Below, one piece after another: positions 51,605 through 63,310 of a stretch of 64,000 bases of DNA; the stretch's first letter is position 1, and each line of letters starts with the position of its first letter. The DNA comes from Engraulis encrasicolus. Lineage: Eukaryota > Chordata > Actinopteri > Clupeiformes > Engraulidae. The notes beneath the pieces were generated by a model. The model searched no databases. It saw only the letters and a list, made by a program, of their open reading frames with translations, and was not told where the DNA came from. Location of the stretch: assembly GCF_034702125.1 (NCBI RefSeq), contig NC_085871.1, positions 37,687,159 through 37,751,158 on the forward strand. The letters run 5' to 3'. Made by a program: the position numbers and the translations under genes.

Positions 51605-51864
51605 GGCAGGCAGGCAGGCAGGCAGGGAGAACCAGACAGACAGACAGGCAGAGAAAACCAGACAGACAGACAGGCAGAGAGAACCAGACAGAGGAAGATA
51701 GACAGAGACAGAAACAAACAGATGGGGAAGGGAGTGAGAGATAGATGGAGAGAGCGAGTGAATGAACGACTATGACAGTCCAGTCAGTCAGAAAATGATA
51801 GACAGACACAGTCAAGACAGACTTGGACAGACTGACAGACAAGGACAGAGACAGAGAGAGCGCA

Positions 51865-51911
<47 letters not shown>

Positions 51912-51940
51912 GACAGAGAAATAGGAATGCACATAGAAAA
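51100..51940. repeat. purine-rich simple-repeat domain
   Basis: It starts with (GGT)n at 51105-51135, then GGAGCA repeats (51328-51348), G-rich and GGAA/GAAA tracts, (GACA)n at 51571-51604, (GGCA)n at 51605-51626 and (GA)n at 51870-51908. One strand is almost free of pyrimidine runs for about 800 bp. Long open frames here come from the low complexity. Confidence 0.9.
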
Positions 51941-52640
51941 ATGCACACAGACAAAAAGACAGAGAGAGGTCTGAGACGTCAACCACCTCGGTTGTTAAAC
52001 AAAGCCACAAACCACAGCAACACACACATTGCTCATCACGATTTCGGGGTCATTAAGTGCATAATGACGACAGTGTGGTAATATTGTGGTGTGCCGTAGA
52101 TAGGATGAGACTAGCAAAAAGAGGGTCATGTTTCTACACAGTTTATCTAAGTATTATGTCACCTCGTAGGTAGGCCTAAGTAAGTAAAATGTATTTGTGT
52201 AAGTGCAGTCACTGAGTAATGCAGATGTAAACTAGATGCACTCTCTGTGCAGACCTCCGCCAAGGAAGCTGTTTGAACATAGAACATTTGACTATGTTAC
52301 ACCCTATTTTTATTTTATCTTTTTGTGGAGTTAGGAACTGGAATGTCAACATTTGTCCTGTCCCGCAATTCAATTTGCGGTCACTAGGGGCGTCTAGATT
52401 TGTATGCTAGGAATGGTGAAGAATCTTTAAATAAGTCCTGGTTCCGGTTCGGGATCGGGATTACCACCAGAATTTAATCACTTGTTCCTTGGGTCATTTC
52501 CAACAACTCCACCAGTTTCATCCGCGACCGTAAACATAACCTCCTTGGCAGAGGTAATGAGGCTAACTGTGGTACATGCACCTACAATTCATGGAATGGC
52601 AACATTTAAAACATTCTCTCAAATAAAAATGAATTTCACA
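51941..52640. other. unassigned sequence
   Basis: No supported gene. Confidence 0.4.
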
Positions 52641-52644
52641 TGCC

Positions 52645-52678
52645 CCCCCCCCCCCCCCCCCCAACAAAAAAAAAAAAA
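52645..52678. repeat. poly(C)-poly(A) tract
   Basis: A C run of 17 bp, then CAACAAAAA... Homopolymers of this length may also carry assembly error. Confidence 0.9.
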
Positions 52679-52904
52679 ACCAAGTGTTTCACTTACTTAG
52701 GAAGGAATAAGAGGCAAACATGAAAATGGTATCAGGAATAAATATGCTCAGTACCGAGAATGCAGAGTAGGCCTATACGACATTAATACAGGGCCACTTA
52801 CATACAAACAGAGTAGAGATTTAGCCAAATGCTTGTGTAAATACTGTAGCTGCATTTTAAAACCAGGGATCAACAGGTACACACTAATGACAGACTGTGC
52901 AGTG

Positions 52905-52976
52905 CCCAGGACAAAATAATCTGAAAGGCCCCACCATCCAATACATATGTAATGGGGACCCAATTCTGGCCCCCCC

Positions 52977-53034
<58 letters not shown>

Positions 53035-53096
53035 TTCTCCCTGTGCCTGGGAAAACTAACCCCTTTGTATCCCCTTGTCGGCTTCCCTGCACAGAC
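52905..53096 (-). repeat. GGGGGCCCAG-type interspersed repeat, copy 2, with poly(C) expansion
   Basis: The same family as 43013-43196 in reverse: TGCAGGGAAGCCGACAAGGG, CCAGAATTGGGTCCCC and TTGTCCTGGGCACTG on the minus strand. The GGGGGCC core is expanded to a C run of about 58 bp on the plus strand (52977-53034). The minus strand would be able to form G-quadruplexes. Confidence 0.75.
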
Positions 53097-53757
53097 AGTG
53101 AACGTTACCTAATTTAACCACAGCTTATCTTCAATTGAATGTCAGATTAGCGAGGATCAAATTAGTTGCCATGAAACATGTTCTTAGTTCAGTCATGATC
53201 TCACTCCCACACCATGATGATTTTAAAACCATTTTCAGGTTCGTGAAGAAAAAGTGTAGCAAAGTTAAGCAACAGTACTTTTTGAAAGTCCAAAGCTTCA
53301 AGCTTTAACCAGAAGTGCAGTCGCTTACACGGCCAAGTTTAACCAGCATGTGCTTAGTTGGCAGGTGCCAAAGCCAAGGCCCAGATGCACACGTATACAC
53401 ACACAGTGTCACATGTGACTTGTGTGTAAATCCGTGGTGTGTTGTTATTATGGTTGTCGCTACTGCTACTGTAGCTAATGTTGCTACTGTATACTGTTGA
53501 TAGCTACCCAGGGGGGATGACAGATACCCGTGTCGCTGTGGACGTGTGAAAATGGCTCTCCTCGCCGCTCAGCGCCCGCTCCGTGGTTTTCCCACCATTG
53601 TTCGGGCGGAACAGGCCGACAGGAAGTGAGCAATCGCGGGGCAGGAAGAGAAGTGAGGTCTCTCTTGTTGTCAGGGCCTGGCCTGTCCTGTCATGCAACG
53701 CTGAACTTGACCATCTGTCTAATGCACCACGTCCGAAAAGTAAGAGGGCTTTGGGAG

Positions 53758-53760
<3 letters not shown>
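53097..53760. other. unassigned sequence
   Basis: No supported gene. A CpG-containing stretch lies at 53540-53640 before the (CA)n array. Confidence 0.4.

Positions 53761-53841
<81 letters not shown>
53761..53841. repeat. (AC)n microsatellite
   Basis: Uninterrupted AC run. Confidence 0.98.
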
Positions 53842-53844
<3 letters not shown>

Positions 53845-54103
53845 GAAAGGCCAGGAAAGCCAGCTGGGCCTGTGATGACGGGGGAGAGAAAATAGCACAA
53901 TGAAAATGGTTACGGGACCAGATGAATCGGCCAATCAAAGGCTTCGGTGCACCTGTTGTTGCCAAGCATTGGCTGAGTGGACTGGTGCAAGGACCACTGA
54001 GACTGAGTCAGTGGGGGCCCATACAATACAATACCATACAATGCAATACGGCTGCAGCAGATGCTGCAGGTCCTTTGGTCTTCACTCAGCATCTACAGTA
54101 TTA

Positions 54104-54383
54104 CGGTAGGGACACATAGGAGGAGAAGCGAGCGAAGCGAAGAGAGGCGAAATCCAACCGTCATCAGGTCGTCGCAGCTAATCAAATGGAATGGAACAGT
54201 TATGTTGATGATTTGATTGGGCCACGGCAGGCAAATTCGCTCCTCATTTGTATAACATTAAACTTTCTTTAATAATTTCGCTTCGCTCCTGTTCGCTTGC
54301 TTTCGTTTGCCTTCGCCTGCCTTCGCCTCTCTCATAGGAATGAATGGCAAAGTTCGCAAATTCGCGTGTATGTCTCCCTACCG
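54104..54383. mobile_element. PIF/Harbinger-like MITE, 280 bp
   Basis: The termini CGGTAGGGACACATA and the inverted TGTATGTCTCCCTACCG pair well. The flanks are TTA (54101-54103 and 54384-54386), the 3-bp target of PIF/Harbinger. Subterminal runs of GCGAAGCGAA and TTCGCTTCGC(T/C) repeat inside. Confidence 0.85.
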
Positions 54384-54414
54384 TTACTTCCATCAGTCGA
54401 GTCAGTGGGATCCA

Positions 54415-54825
54415 GGGAAGCCAACGAGGCGGGACAAACAGGTCACTTGTCCCGGCCCAGGGATAGAGGGGGCCCAGAATTGGGTCCTGCTTGCATTCTA
54501 TGGGCATTTCTCAAAACTCCAGTGCGCGCACTTCCAAGTGTATCAGCCTAATTATGCCCAGTAATTGGATGGATACTCTTTATTAGTCATGCCCAGTGAT
54601 TGGATACTCCGCAGAGTTCGCCAAAGAGTATTCAATCACTGGGCGTGACTAATTAGGCCGATACACTTGGAAGTGCGCACACAAGAGTTTTGAGAAATGC
54701 CCTATGTATTGGGGGAACAGTTTGGATGACTTTGTCCTGGGGCCCAGCCAAAGCGTTCAGTGGCCCAGATGGGGCCCCGTACAATACGTCTGCAGATGCT
54801 CTTGGTCCTTTGGTCTTTAGTCTAT
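54415..54825 (+). repeat. GGGGGCCCAG-type interspersed repeat, copy 3, interrupted by a MITE
   Basis: GGGAAGCCAACGAGGCGGGA, AGGGATAGAGGGGGCCCAGA on the left and ACTTTGTCCTGGGGCCCAGC, GTCCTTTGGTCTTTAGTCTA on the right match copy 1. About 200 bp (54503-54702) is inserted between. Confidence 0.7.
54503..54702. mobile_element. palindromic MITE, about 200 bp, nested in the repeat
   Basis: The arms (C/T)A(T/-)GGGCATTTCTCAAAACTC, CGCGCACTTCCAAGTGTATC and GCCTAATTA(T/-) are mirrored at 54640-54702. The central spacer holds TGCCCAGTGATTGGATACTC, also mirrored. It is nearly a full-length hairpin. Confidence 0.8.
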
Positions 54826-54954
54826 TACTTCCATCAGGTGTTAACCTTGGAATATTAGTTGTTTATCTTGGCGGGTGTACAAAGTAATATTAATTGTTTA
54901 CCTTTGCTGGTGGAATACTAGTTGTTTATCTTGGCTGAATGTGACAATATTTGT

Positions 54955-54956
<2 letters not shown>

Positions 54957-55051
<95 letters not shown>

Positions 55052-55070
55052 CTCTCCCTGTCTCTCTCTC
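54957..55070. repeat. (CT)n microsatellite
   Basis: CT run of about 90 bp with minor interruptions near its end. Confidence 0.98.
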
Positions 55071-55152
55071 TCAACAAAATTAATGTTCATTTTGAAATCA
55101 TACGAATATAGAACCCTATGCACCCACAAGCAGGAGATTCACACAGACACAC

Positions 55153-55287
<135 letters not shown>

Positions 55288-55479
55288 AGCACCCATGTGC
55301 ATGTAAATACGTAAATACTCACTGTAACGATTTTTCGCAATTCTGGCAGTAACTTACTTTAAACCCTGCAACAATCTACTGTATATGAGTATACAGTACA
55401 CTACTGGGCAGAGCAAAGTATTGTGGGTAATAAACGGATACTTATGTACAGTACTGATGTACTGTAAATTAATTTACAG

Positions 55480-55608
55480 TAGTACAATCCCCGGGAAAAA
55501 ATTGACCAACCACAACGTTGCTCTATTTGAAATTTTCTGACAAAGCCGCCATCTTTGTGCTGCAGGAAAGCCGTTTGAGATATTGGTGAATTTCAAACAC
55601 TTTGTGAG
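55480..55608 (+). other. candidate 5' non-coding exon of predicted gene
   Basis: A consensus donor GTGAG/GTAAGT ends at 55608. The exon start is not known. There is no in-frame ATG continuing into later exons. It is placed here only because of the strong donor and the exons downstream on the same strand. Confidence 0.35.
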
Positions 55609-55794
55609 GTAAGTTCGTTTCAATGTTTCGTTAATAATGTCAAGACAATGTCATATATACAGTGAATAACGAAACAGTTTCTTGTTCAGGATGGTAATTT
55701 GCAATGAATTTGTCTTCAGACCATACCTCCGCTAACAGGCCACTATTATAACTACCGGTATGCTAACTTAGCCCTAGGTTGTTTTCACAACTTT

Positions 55795-56580
55795 GTTGGA
55801 AAGTTTGTGTTTTGTTAGAAACAAACTCTACGAAATTTACAATATATATATTTGCTCCGAAAGAGCTATAAACTTGTCCAGTGGTGCCAAAACACCCATG
55901 TCAGAGTCAAGACCTAGCTAAATGTCCGCTAGCAACATAGCTATCAGTGGTTTCTGGAGGAGGGCTGAAGGGAGTGCTTCCCCGCCGGCCAGAGATTGTT
56001 TGCGCCGGCCTCTTCACCTGAAAGAGCTAGCGCTGCATGATGAGGTGGTTCGCTAGCAACAATTAGCTATAGTCTAACGGTTAAATCCATGTTTGCCTTT
56101 GTTGAGGGATGTTTGAAAATAGCCCGATGTATTCATAACTTAATATTGGTTTCTTGTTAGAAACGAACACATTTTGAATATAATTTTGTTCTGAAGTTAC
56201 AACATGCCAAGTTAGTGTTGTAAGCCTGCTGGCGCCAAAGTTAAGAGCTAGCTAAATGTCCGCTAGCAACATTAGAGCTAGCCAAACTGAATAATGAATC
56301 TCTTGTCCGCTAGCAACATTAGCTAGCTAAAGTCTTTTTTTGTTTTGTTAGAAACGAACTCCCTTTGAGTATAATTATGCTCTGAAGATATACAGTTAAT
56401 GTACTTGAGTCAAAGTAAAACACAAATACCATAGAGAAGAGCTATCTAGAACTTCGTTAGCAACATCAGCTTATCTTTTCGCTGACTCAGAAGCTTGAAG
56501 TAGCCACAACCTATGCCTGATTTTTATTGTTAGAAACGAACTCATTTTGACTATACACTTGCTCTAAAGTATGTTTTAAC
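55795..56580 (+). repeat. diverged tandem repeat in intron 1
   Basis: The phrase TTGTTAGAAACGAACTCATTTTGA with variants recurs near 55815, 56155, 56348 and 56530. CTAGCTAAATGTCCGCTAGC recurs near 55913, 56251 and (variant) 56306. Units are roughly 190-340 bp apart and diverged. Confidence 0.75.
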
Positions 56581-56974
56581 ACATGTGCCTTTCCCTGTTC
56601 GTTGTGTAAAGGAAGTGAGTAAGTAAACTGATTCTGAACTTGTTATTGTGCACAGTGTGCTGTTTTGTCCCATTCTGTTACTGCCAACTCTGGACTGTTC
56701 TCTCTGTTCAGGGAGAAACCACTGTCAGCCATCAGATCGTGTTCTTTTCAATAAATAGGCATTACCTATTTGACAGATTTCTCCTGAAATAATGAGCCCA
56801 GAAACACCCAGATGTGTAGGGTGCTTAATTTTTTGGCTTGATCAAAGATGCTTAATGTGTATGTTACTGCAATAAATATTTAGATTTCTTTGCCCATCCT
56901 TTTTGGATCTACTAGTAGGCCTAGTGATGTTAGAGGTCTTAACAAGTGGGCTATGCATCAGATTTCATTTCAAG

Positions 56975-58680
56975 TGATGAGTAAAATATCCAGAGATATA
57001 TATAATCTGTTCTTTGTGCCCTCTAGCTTAGCACACTGAATTCTTTGAGCCATCTGGTGTCAATCCGTGTGGCAAAATGATCAATGAAAACAATTTAAGA
57101 AATGCATCTTATAGATGTTTCATATTGTAGGTCTACAGCCTATTGTGTCATGGTGGTGTTATCATTTTTCAAACTTTATTTTTGTGTAATAATTAGGCAT
57201 ATTGATACATAATCATGTTCATGTTTTGTGCTGTCTTGCTTTGCAGATGACAGAATATTGCTGAAGGATCCTACATGGAAGCTGTCTGATTACACGGAGT
57301 GATTCCTCTGGTGTGGTGTACCTCAGAGAAATAAACACTGTTGCAAGAGGTGAGTTCAAGTTTATAAAGTCACACAAAACCTATCCATGTATTTTTAAAA
57401 AGTCAAAGTTCTAACTTGCTCTGTATTTCATGCTGTCAATATGAGATGCATTCTAATGTTGTGTGTTATTATTGCAGCTGAGAAGATGGCCAAGATATCC
57501 TTATTGCTGGATGGTAGCTCTGGTCGTAGTGGACCATATCTGCAAATGCTTCTGAACATTGACAGAATTTCTAAAGGTTAGCAACCATTCACAAATTTAC
57601 ACCACATAATGTGTGTTTCAAATGTCTCAACAGTTTGAAGCACACACTGTTAATCAGAGATGCGTCCTGTTCATGCCGTGTGTTATTTTGACAGGATAGT
57701 TAAGGAATAATGGCAGCTGCCTGGTTACAGTAATTTAATCCCCTTTGTAGCACCATGTCTAAAAATGCTGAGAAAAATCAGTTTGTAAATGTAAGCATTT
57801 TTTTATAACTCTGCACCAAATGTGTGTTTCAAATGTCTACTATCTAACAGTCTGAATAACACACTCATACATGACATGACCAATATGTTATGTGCTCGTA
57901 GCGGCAGTTTACAAACGCACCCTTAGTGCCTTCTGCTGTTAGGCCAATGACACTGAGCCCACCGTTTCATTGATTGGAGTATTTGGGTTACATTTTGTCA
58001 ATTTGTTGTATTTTCCAGGATCGTTGAGGACTCCTCCTCTATGTTTGACATCTTAGATTAGATTTAGATTTAGATTTAATTTCAAGTGATGAGTAAAATA
58101 TCCAGAAAGAGAGATAATCTGCTCTTTTTGCCCTCCAGTTTAGCACACTGAATTCTTTGAGCCATCTGTTGTCAATCCGTCTGGGAAAATGATCAATGAT
58201 ATAAAACAAACAAACAAAAAAAACATTTTACATGTATACAGACATGTATCTTTTAGATGTTTCATACTCTAGGCCTATTCATCATCATATTGTGTCGTGG
58301 TGGTGACGGTGTTATCATTTTTTATTATTTTCTTGTAATAATTAGGCCTATAAATGCATAATCATGTTCACGTTTTGTGCTGTCATGCTTTGCAGATGAC
58401 TGAGAACATTACTGAAGGATCCTACATGGAAGCTGTCTGATTACACTGAGTGATTCCTCTGGTGTGGTGTACCTCAGAGAAAATAAACACTGTTGCAAGA
58501 GGTGAGTTTAAGTTCATGAATTCACACAAAACCAATCCATGTATTTTATAAAAGTCAAAGTGCTAAACATGCTATGTATTTCATGCTGTCAATATGAGAT
58601 GCAAATTAATGTTGTGTGTTAATGTTGTGTTTAGCTGAGAAGATATACTTATTGCTGGATGGTTGCTCTCTGGTCGTACT
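56975..58680 (+). repeat. tandem duplication of about 1.15 kb including exon candidates
   Basis: Block 56975-57545 and block 58080-58685 share ATGAGTAAAATATCCAGA, the exon-like segment GAAGGATCCTACATGGAAGC, and AAGATA...TTATTGCTGGATGGT. Both copies keep the AG acceptor and GTGAGT donor around the first exon candidate (57247-57349 and 58396-58501). Confidence 0.85.
57247..57349 (+). other. candidate non-coding exon 2 (and duplicate at 58396-58501)
   Basis: It is bounded by TTTGCAG/ATGACAG and CAAGAG/GTGAGT. In the frame that runs into the next exon there is a stop at 57262 and no ATG afterwards, so it would be 5' UTR. Short upstream frames ATGACAGAATATTGCTGA and ATGGAAGCTGTCTGA are present. 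The copy at 58396-58501 keeps both splice signals. Confidence 0.5.
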
Positions 58681-61600
58681 TGAGCCCCCTGGACCATGTC
58701 TGCAAATGATTGTGTTTGATATGAAGTACTATTTGTACATAGTTTGTTTGCACAGGCAAAACTCCTTCTTCTTGTGGACTTAGTTTTCGTTTTTGGAATA
58801 TGACAGAACTGTAGGGTCATGCTTTTCTGGTAGTTTCATCAATAATTTTGGTTTCACTTTTATGATTGTATGTGAAGTAACTTGCTGTATATTTGTATAT
58901 AGTTCGCTTGCAGAGACAAGACTCCTTGCTCTTGTGGATTTGTTCTTGACATAGGTTTCAGTTTTGGAATATGACAGAACTGTAGGGTCATGCTTTTCTG
59001 TATATTTGTCTATAGTTCGTTTGCACAGACAAGACTCCTTGGTCTGGTCTTGTGGACTTGTTCTTGACGTAGGTTTCAGGTTTGGAATATGACAGAACTG
59101 TAGGGTCATGCTTTTCTGGTAGTTTCATCAATATTTTTTTTTTTTGTTCTGTGATTGCATGTGAAGTACAACTTCCTGTATGTTTGTATATAGTTCGCTT
59201 GCACAGATAAGACTCCTTGCTCTTCTGGAAACTTGACGTAGGTTTTAATTTTGGAATCTGAGGATTATATATGGATTATAGAATATGAAAATGGATTTTT
59301 GACATAGGACTCTATTTCCTAGTTAACAAGGGTATTGTAGATTTGTGGGGACACTAAATATGTAGACATGCTTGTGTGTTGTGCAGTCATTCAGATAGCA
59401 TAAAGAAAGTGTACAAATCATCCACTAGATGGCACTGTCAAACCACAAATGGAAGAGCAGAGACGAATGATCCTAAGAATTAATTCTGATTGGGAAAATT
59501 GCACTTTTCATACATGAAAAGGGAGATCTTATCCATGGTCCACCATTTTGTATTTCCAGAAATAGACATTTTTAGCTGAAAAGCTTAATATACCGGTAAT
59601 AATTTGGTCATACTAGTAAACATTACTTCATTACCGGTATTTAGTAAATATTAATGAAAACCAAGATAGAATTTGGCAGTAGACGGCACAGTTTCACTGA
59701 GCAACATAGTTGCAATACCTATTCTGGCCATCTTTTTAGAGCTTCTTATCTACTAAAGATGTACCGTAGACATGCTTGTGTGTTCTGCAGTCATTCAGAT
59801 AACATAAATAAATTGTACAAATCATCCACTAGATGGCAGTCTAAGACCACAAATGGAAGAGCAATGACGAATGATGAATTAGGCCAGGGGCTCCCTTACA
59901 TGGCAAGGTCCCCAGTATACTAGTGGATCTTAGCTGAGTCCCTCACCCTTAAAGGTGCACTGAGTAATATTTTAGTAGGTTCTTTTCAGAAGTTATACTG
60001 CCCATACACAAATGTTGCCTTTTTCGTGACTACTTGCCACCCCCATCACATTGTAAGAATTCATTGTGACTGGGAAAATGGCACTTTTCATACATGAAAA
60101 GGGAGATCTTATCCATGGTCCGCCATTTTTGAATTTCCAGAAATAGACATTTTAGCTGAAAAGCTTAACATAATTTGGTCATATTAGTAAATATTAGTTC
60201 ATTATTTAGTAAATACTAATGAAAACCAAGATAGAATTTGGCATTAGACGGCACAGTTTCACTGAGCAGTATAGTTGCAATACCTATTCTGGCCACCATC
60301 CTACACAGTGCACCGTTAATATGGAATATTACTGCCAATAGGCCATCTTTTCCGCCCTTCACATCTCTATTGGCACATTCCTAAATCGTGGAAACATACT
60401 GTAAGACACATGGGTCTAAGAGGGTAGGCTATGCCTTTTCCCCCACACATATAGGCGTACACATTCTACATGAGGGGTGCTGGTCACAGGGCCAGTTTTT
60501 CAAAATTCCTTCCATTAAAAGGACTGAACAACATATTACACATTTATGTCTATATTCACATTCATTACACATTCATTTCTATATGCAGCCCGATGTCTCC
60601 TCTGCTGTGTCAAGGAAGGCCTGTCACCTAACTCATTACAACTGTAAAACAAAGCCTGGGGAATATTAGTACACTCATCCCAACTGTCCCTTCTCTTAAT
60701 GTTTTTTTTGTATTGCTCCCAAACCCAAGTTAACTACAACAACTTGACTAGGCTTTTGATCCCTCTGTCTTTCAAGCACTTGTGGTTGTGGTTCAAGCAC
60801 TTGATGTATTTACTCCAGGAGGAAAATGCGAAGGAAATTGTAATTCAAATCGTTTGTAACAAAAAACGGAAATTGGTAAAAAAAAAAAATAATAATAATA
60901 ATATTTTTTTTCCTTCTTTTTTTTTACTTTCTTTTTTTCGTAAACTATGGCGGCCAAATTTAAACTATGGCGGGCAGCCATAGTTTACTCACTGTAAGGG
61001 AAACACTGGTAGTGTGAATTCGTAGAGGGATGCGATTTGACATTGGTGAAACCCCAACATCATACAAATTAGATGGTCCCAAAGCTTTCACGAAAAGATC
61101 AAATTTGGCAATAGGCAGCACAGTTTCAATGAGAATCATAGTTGCAATACCTACTCTGGCCACAAACGTACATGGTGCACCTTTAAAACAACTGTGTGAA
61201 TCCCAGTGTAATGTAATGTAATGCTGCAAGATGCTAAGTGTGTCTGTCTTTTTTTTTAGGTCACTGCTACTGCAGCAGATGTCGCAAGTCTTTCTCTGCC
61301 CAACGCCCCAAGGCTGTTTGCACTTGGTAAGGTGAACACAATGGAATGAGTAATTAAGCTTAGTCAGATACTTTTGTCAGATACTGACTTAAGTCAGCAC
61401 AGACTTTAGCCAACAATGAAACCAGTTGGAATGTCACACTTTTTTCCAGGTCAAAGTTGGAGCGTTCCTATTCATTTTTTCTACAGGGAGACATTAAAAG
61501 AGATACTAGGTGAATAGGCTAAAATTTGAGTAGTTTGAGTAAAACTTCAGTAGCTAATTCAAACTTTGACAAAGATTTTTTTTGTAGCCTATTGCAAGTT

Positions 61601-63250
61601 GTCTGAAAATGATGATTAAATATGCATGAGATGACAACCAGGCAAGTGTTGAGGGGGTGTTAGGAGACTGATGAGAGGAGGGGTGCTTAGTGTCATTTGG
61701 GGGCATTTTGGCCTATTTTATTTTTAATAGGCCTACTAAGGGTTTTGATGAGGTCAATGGGGTGTTGGGGAAACTTACTATGAGAACCACTGCTCTATCA
61801 TGATAAAAACCTATTTTATCAAGCTATCTACCCAACCCGCCATCAGACATGACAGCTAAGTCATGGAGTAAGGTTGGCAGTTCTCATGTTCACTGTCCCT
61901 TGGTCGCTAATAACTACAGTATGCTCAAAATTCACCATTTATGACTTTTTTTTTAGCTAAATCCTCTCCCCCCTAGTCTGAGACTGTTATACAAGATCAT
62001 CCACTGCGCACAACACACACGTGTGCACCTGCGTTTGCGCGCTTGCACTGCGCCGCCCCGCGCCGCGCCCTTGTCACCTTTTTCACCCCTGACCTGTTTG
62101 CATGCCTGCAGTTTCTACATGGCGCTTCGCGTGCATAGTAGGCTGTATCAACATGGTATAATTTCGCAACATCGGCAACCTCGTATGCATTTAAGATAGT
62201 GTTAGTCATGTCAACGTTATTGTTTTGAAACTGAAAGATGTAATTGCTGTCAATACCAACAGACAGTCAATTAGTTTCTAGTCGCTGAAACACCTTAAAT
62301 AACAGCGACAGATAAGAGAGAAGGTGGGAGTCTTTGACAGTGAAAGAAGGCGGGACATATCTCATGCCTGGTTTTTTTTAATTGACAAGTTTTTTTTTCT
62401 TCTTGTAGGCCCATGTAGACCATCCTAATTTGAGTTTCTAATTTCTAATATATTCGTTTCAGTAGCCTACAATCTTAAATAGCCCTAGTGTAATATTGTA
62501 TGCAATAATTTGTTTCAGTAGGCCTACATTGGATAGGCATAGCCTACTACTGTAGGCCTATACAATTTAGACTGATAGGTTGGCAAATAGCCTACATTTC
62601 CATTGTGGAATATTATATTGGACCTACATAGGTTATCTACACAGTACATATGCAAATTATAATTGATTATTTTATTTTATTAATTTATAAAAAATTTTTT
62701 TTTTTTATTTATTATTTATTATTATTATTTTTGGATTTCGCGCGCTATGCGATTAATCACAGAAAGTCATTGAGTTAATGCGATTAAAGATTTTCATTTT
62801 TGCCCACCCCTAATTGAAAGAAAAATGTCTGCACACTTAAATCCCCTTTGTGTTCTTTTTAATAGGCCAAGCTTTCGGTCTACTGACCTTCCTCAGGGCT
62901 CAGTCCGGCTAAACACAGATGCCCACCCCTAATTAAAAGTAATCCGTTATGTTACTACGTTACCCATAAATAACAGTAACGCGTCTACTCGTGCGTTACC
63001 AACAATTAAAACTCGTTTGGGATGCGTCTCCGCCTTCAGCAGCCGCCTGCAGCAGCCTCCTTTAGATGCACCGGAAGTGCTGCATGTTAATCAATCATTG
63101 TAACTGTGGGATGATGACAGGACATTGTCAGCATATTGCACGTTTGATTTGACATTGGACATTGGATAACAACAGGCATTCCCTAAACAAGACCGGCACT
63201 TGAATTTAAACTCGACAGTATATATTTTTTGAAATTGTCCCTCCCCCCGC

Positions 63251-63310
<60 letters not shown>

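Noticed and set aside
51105..52025. Long open frames of 198 and 294 residues on opposite strands
   Set aside because: They come from low-complexity GACA/GA repeats with no domain or normal amino-acid composition.
58581..59109. Minus-strand frames with repeated HDPTVLSYSK
   Set aside because: Product of the 110-bp tandem repeat, not a gene.
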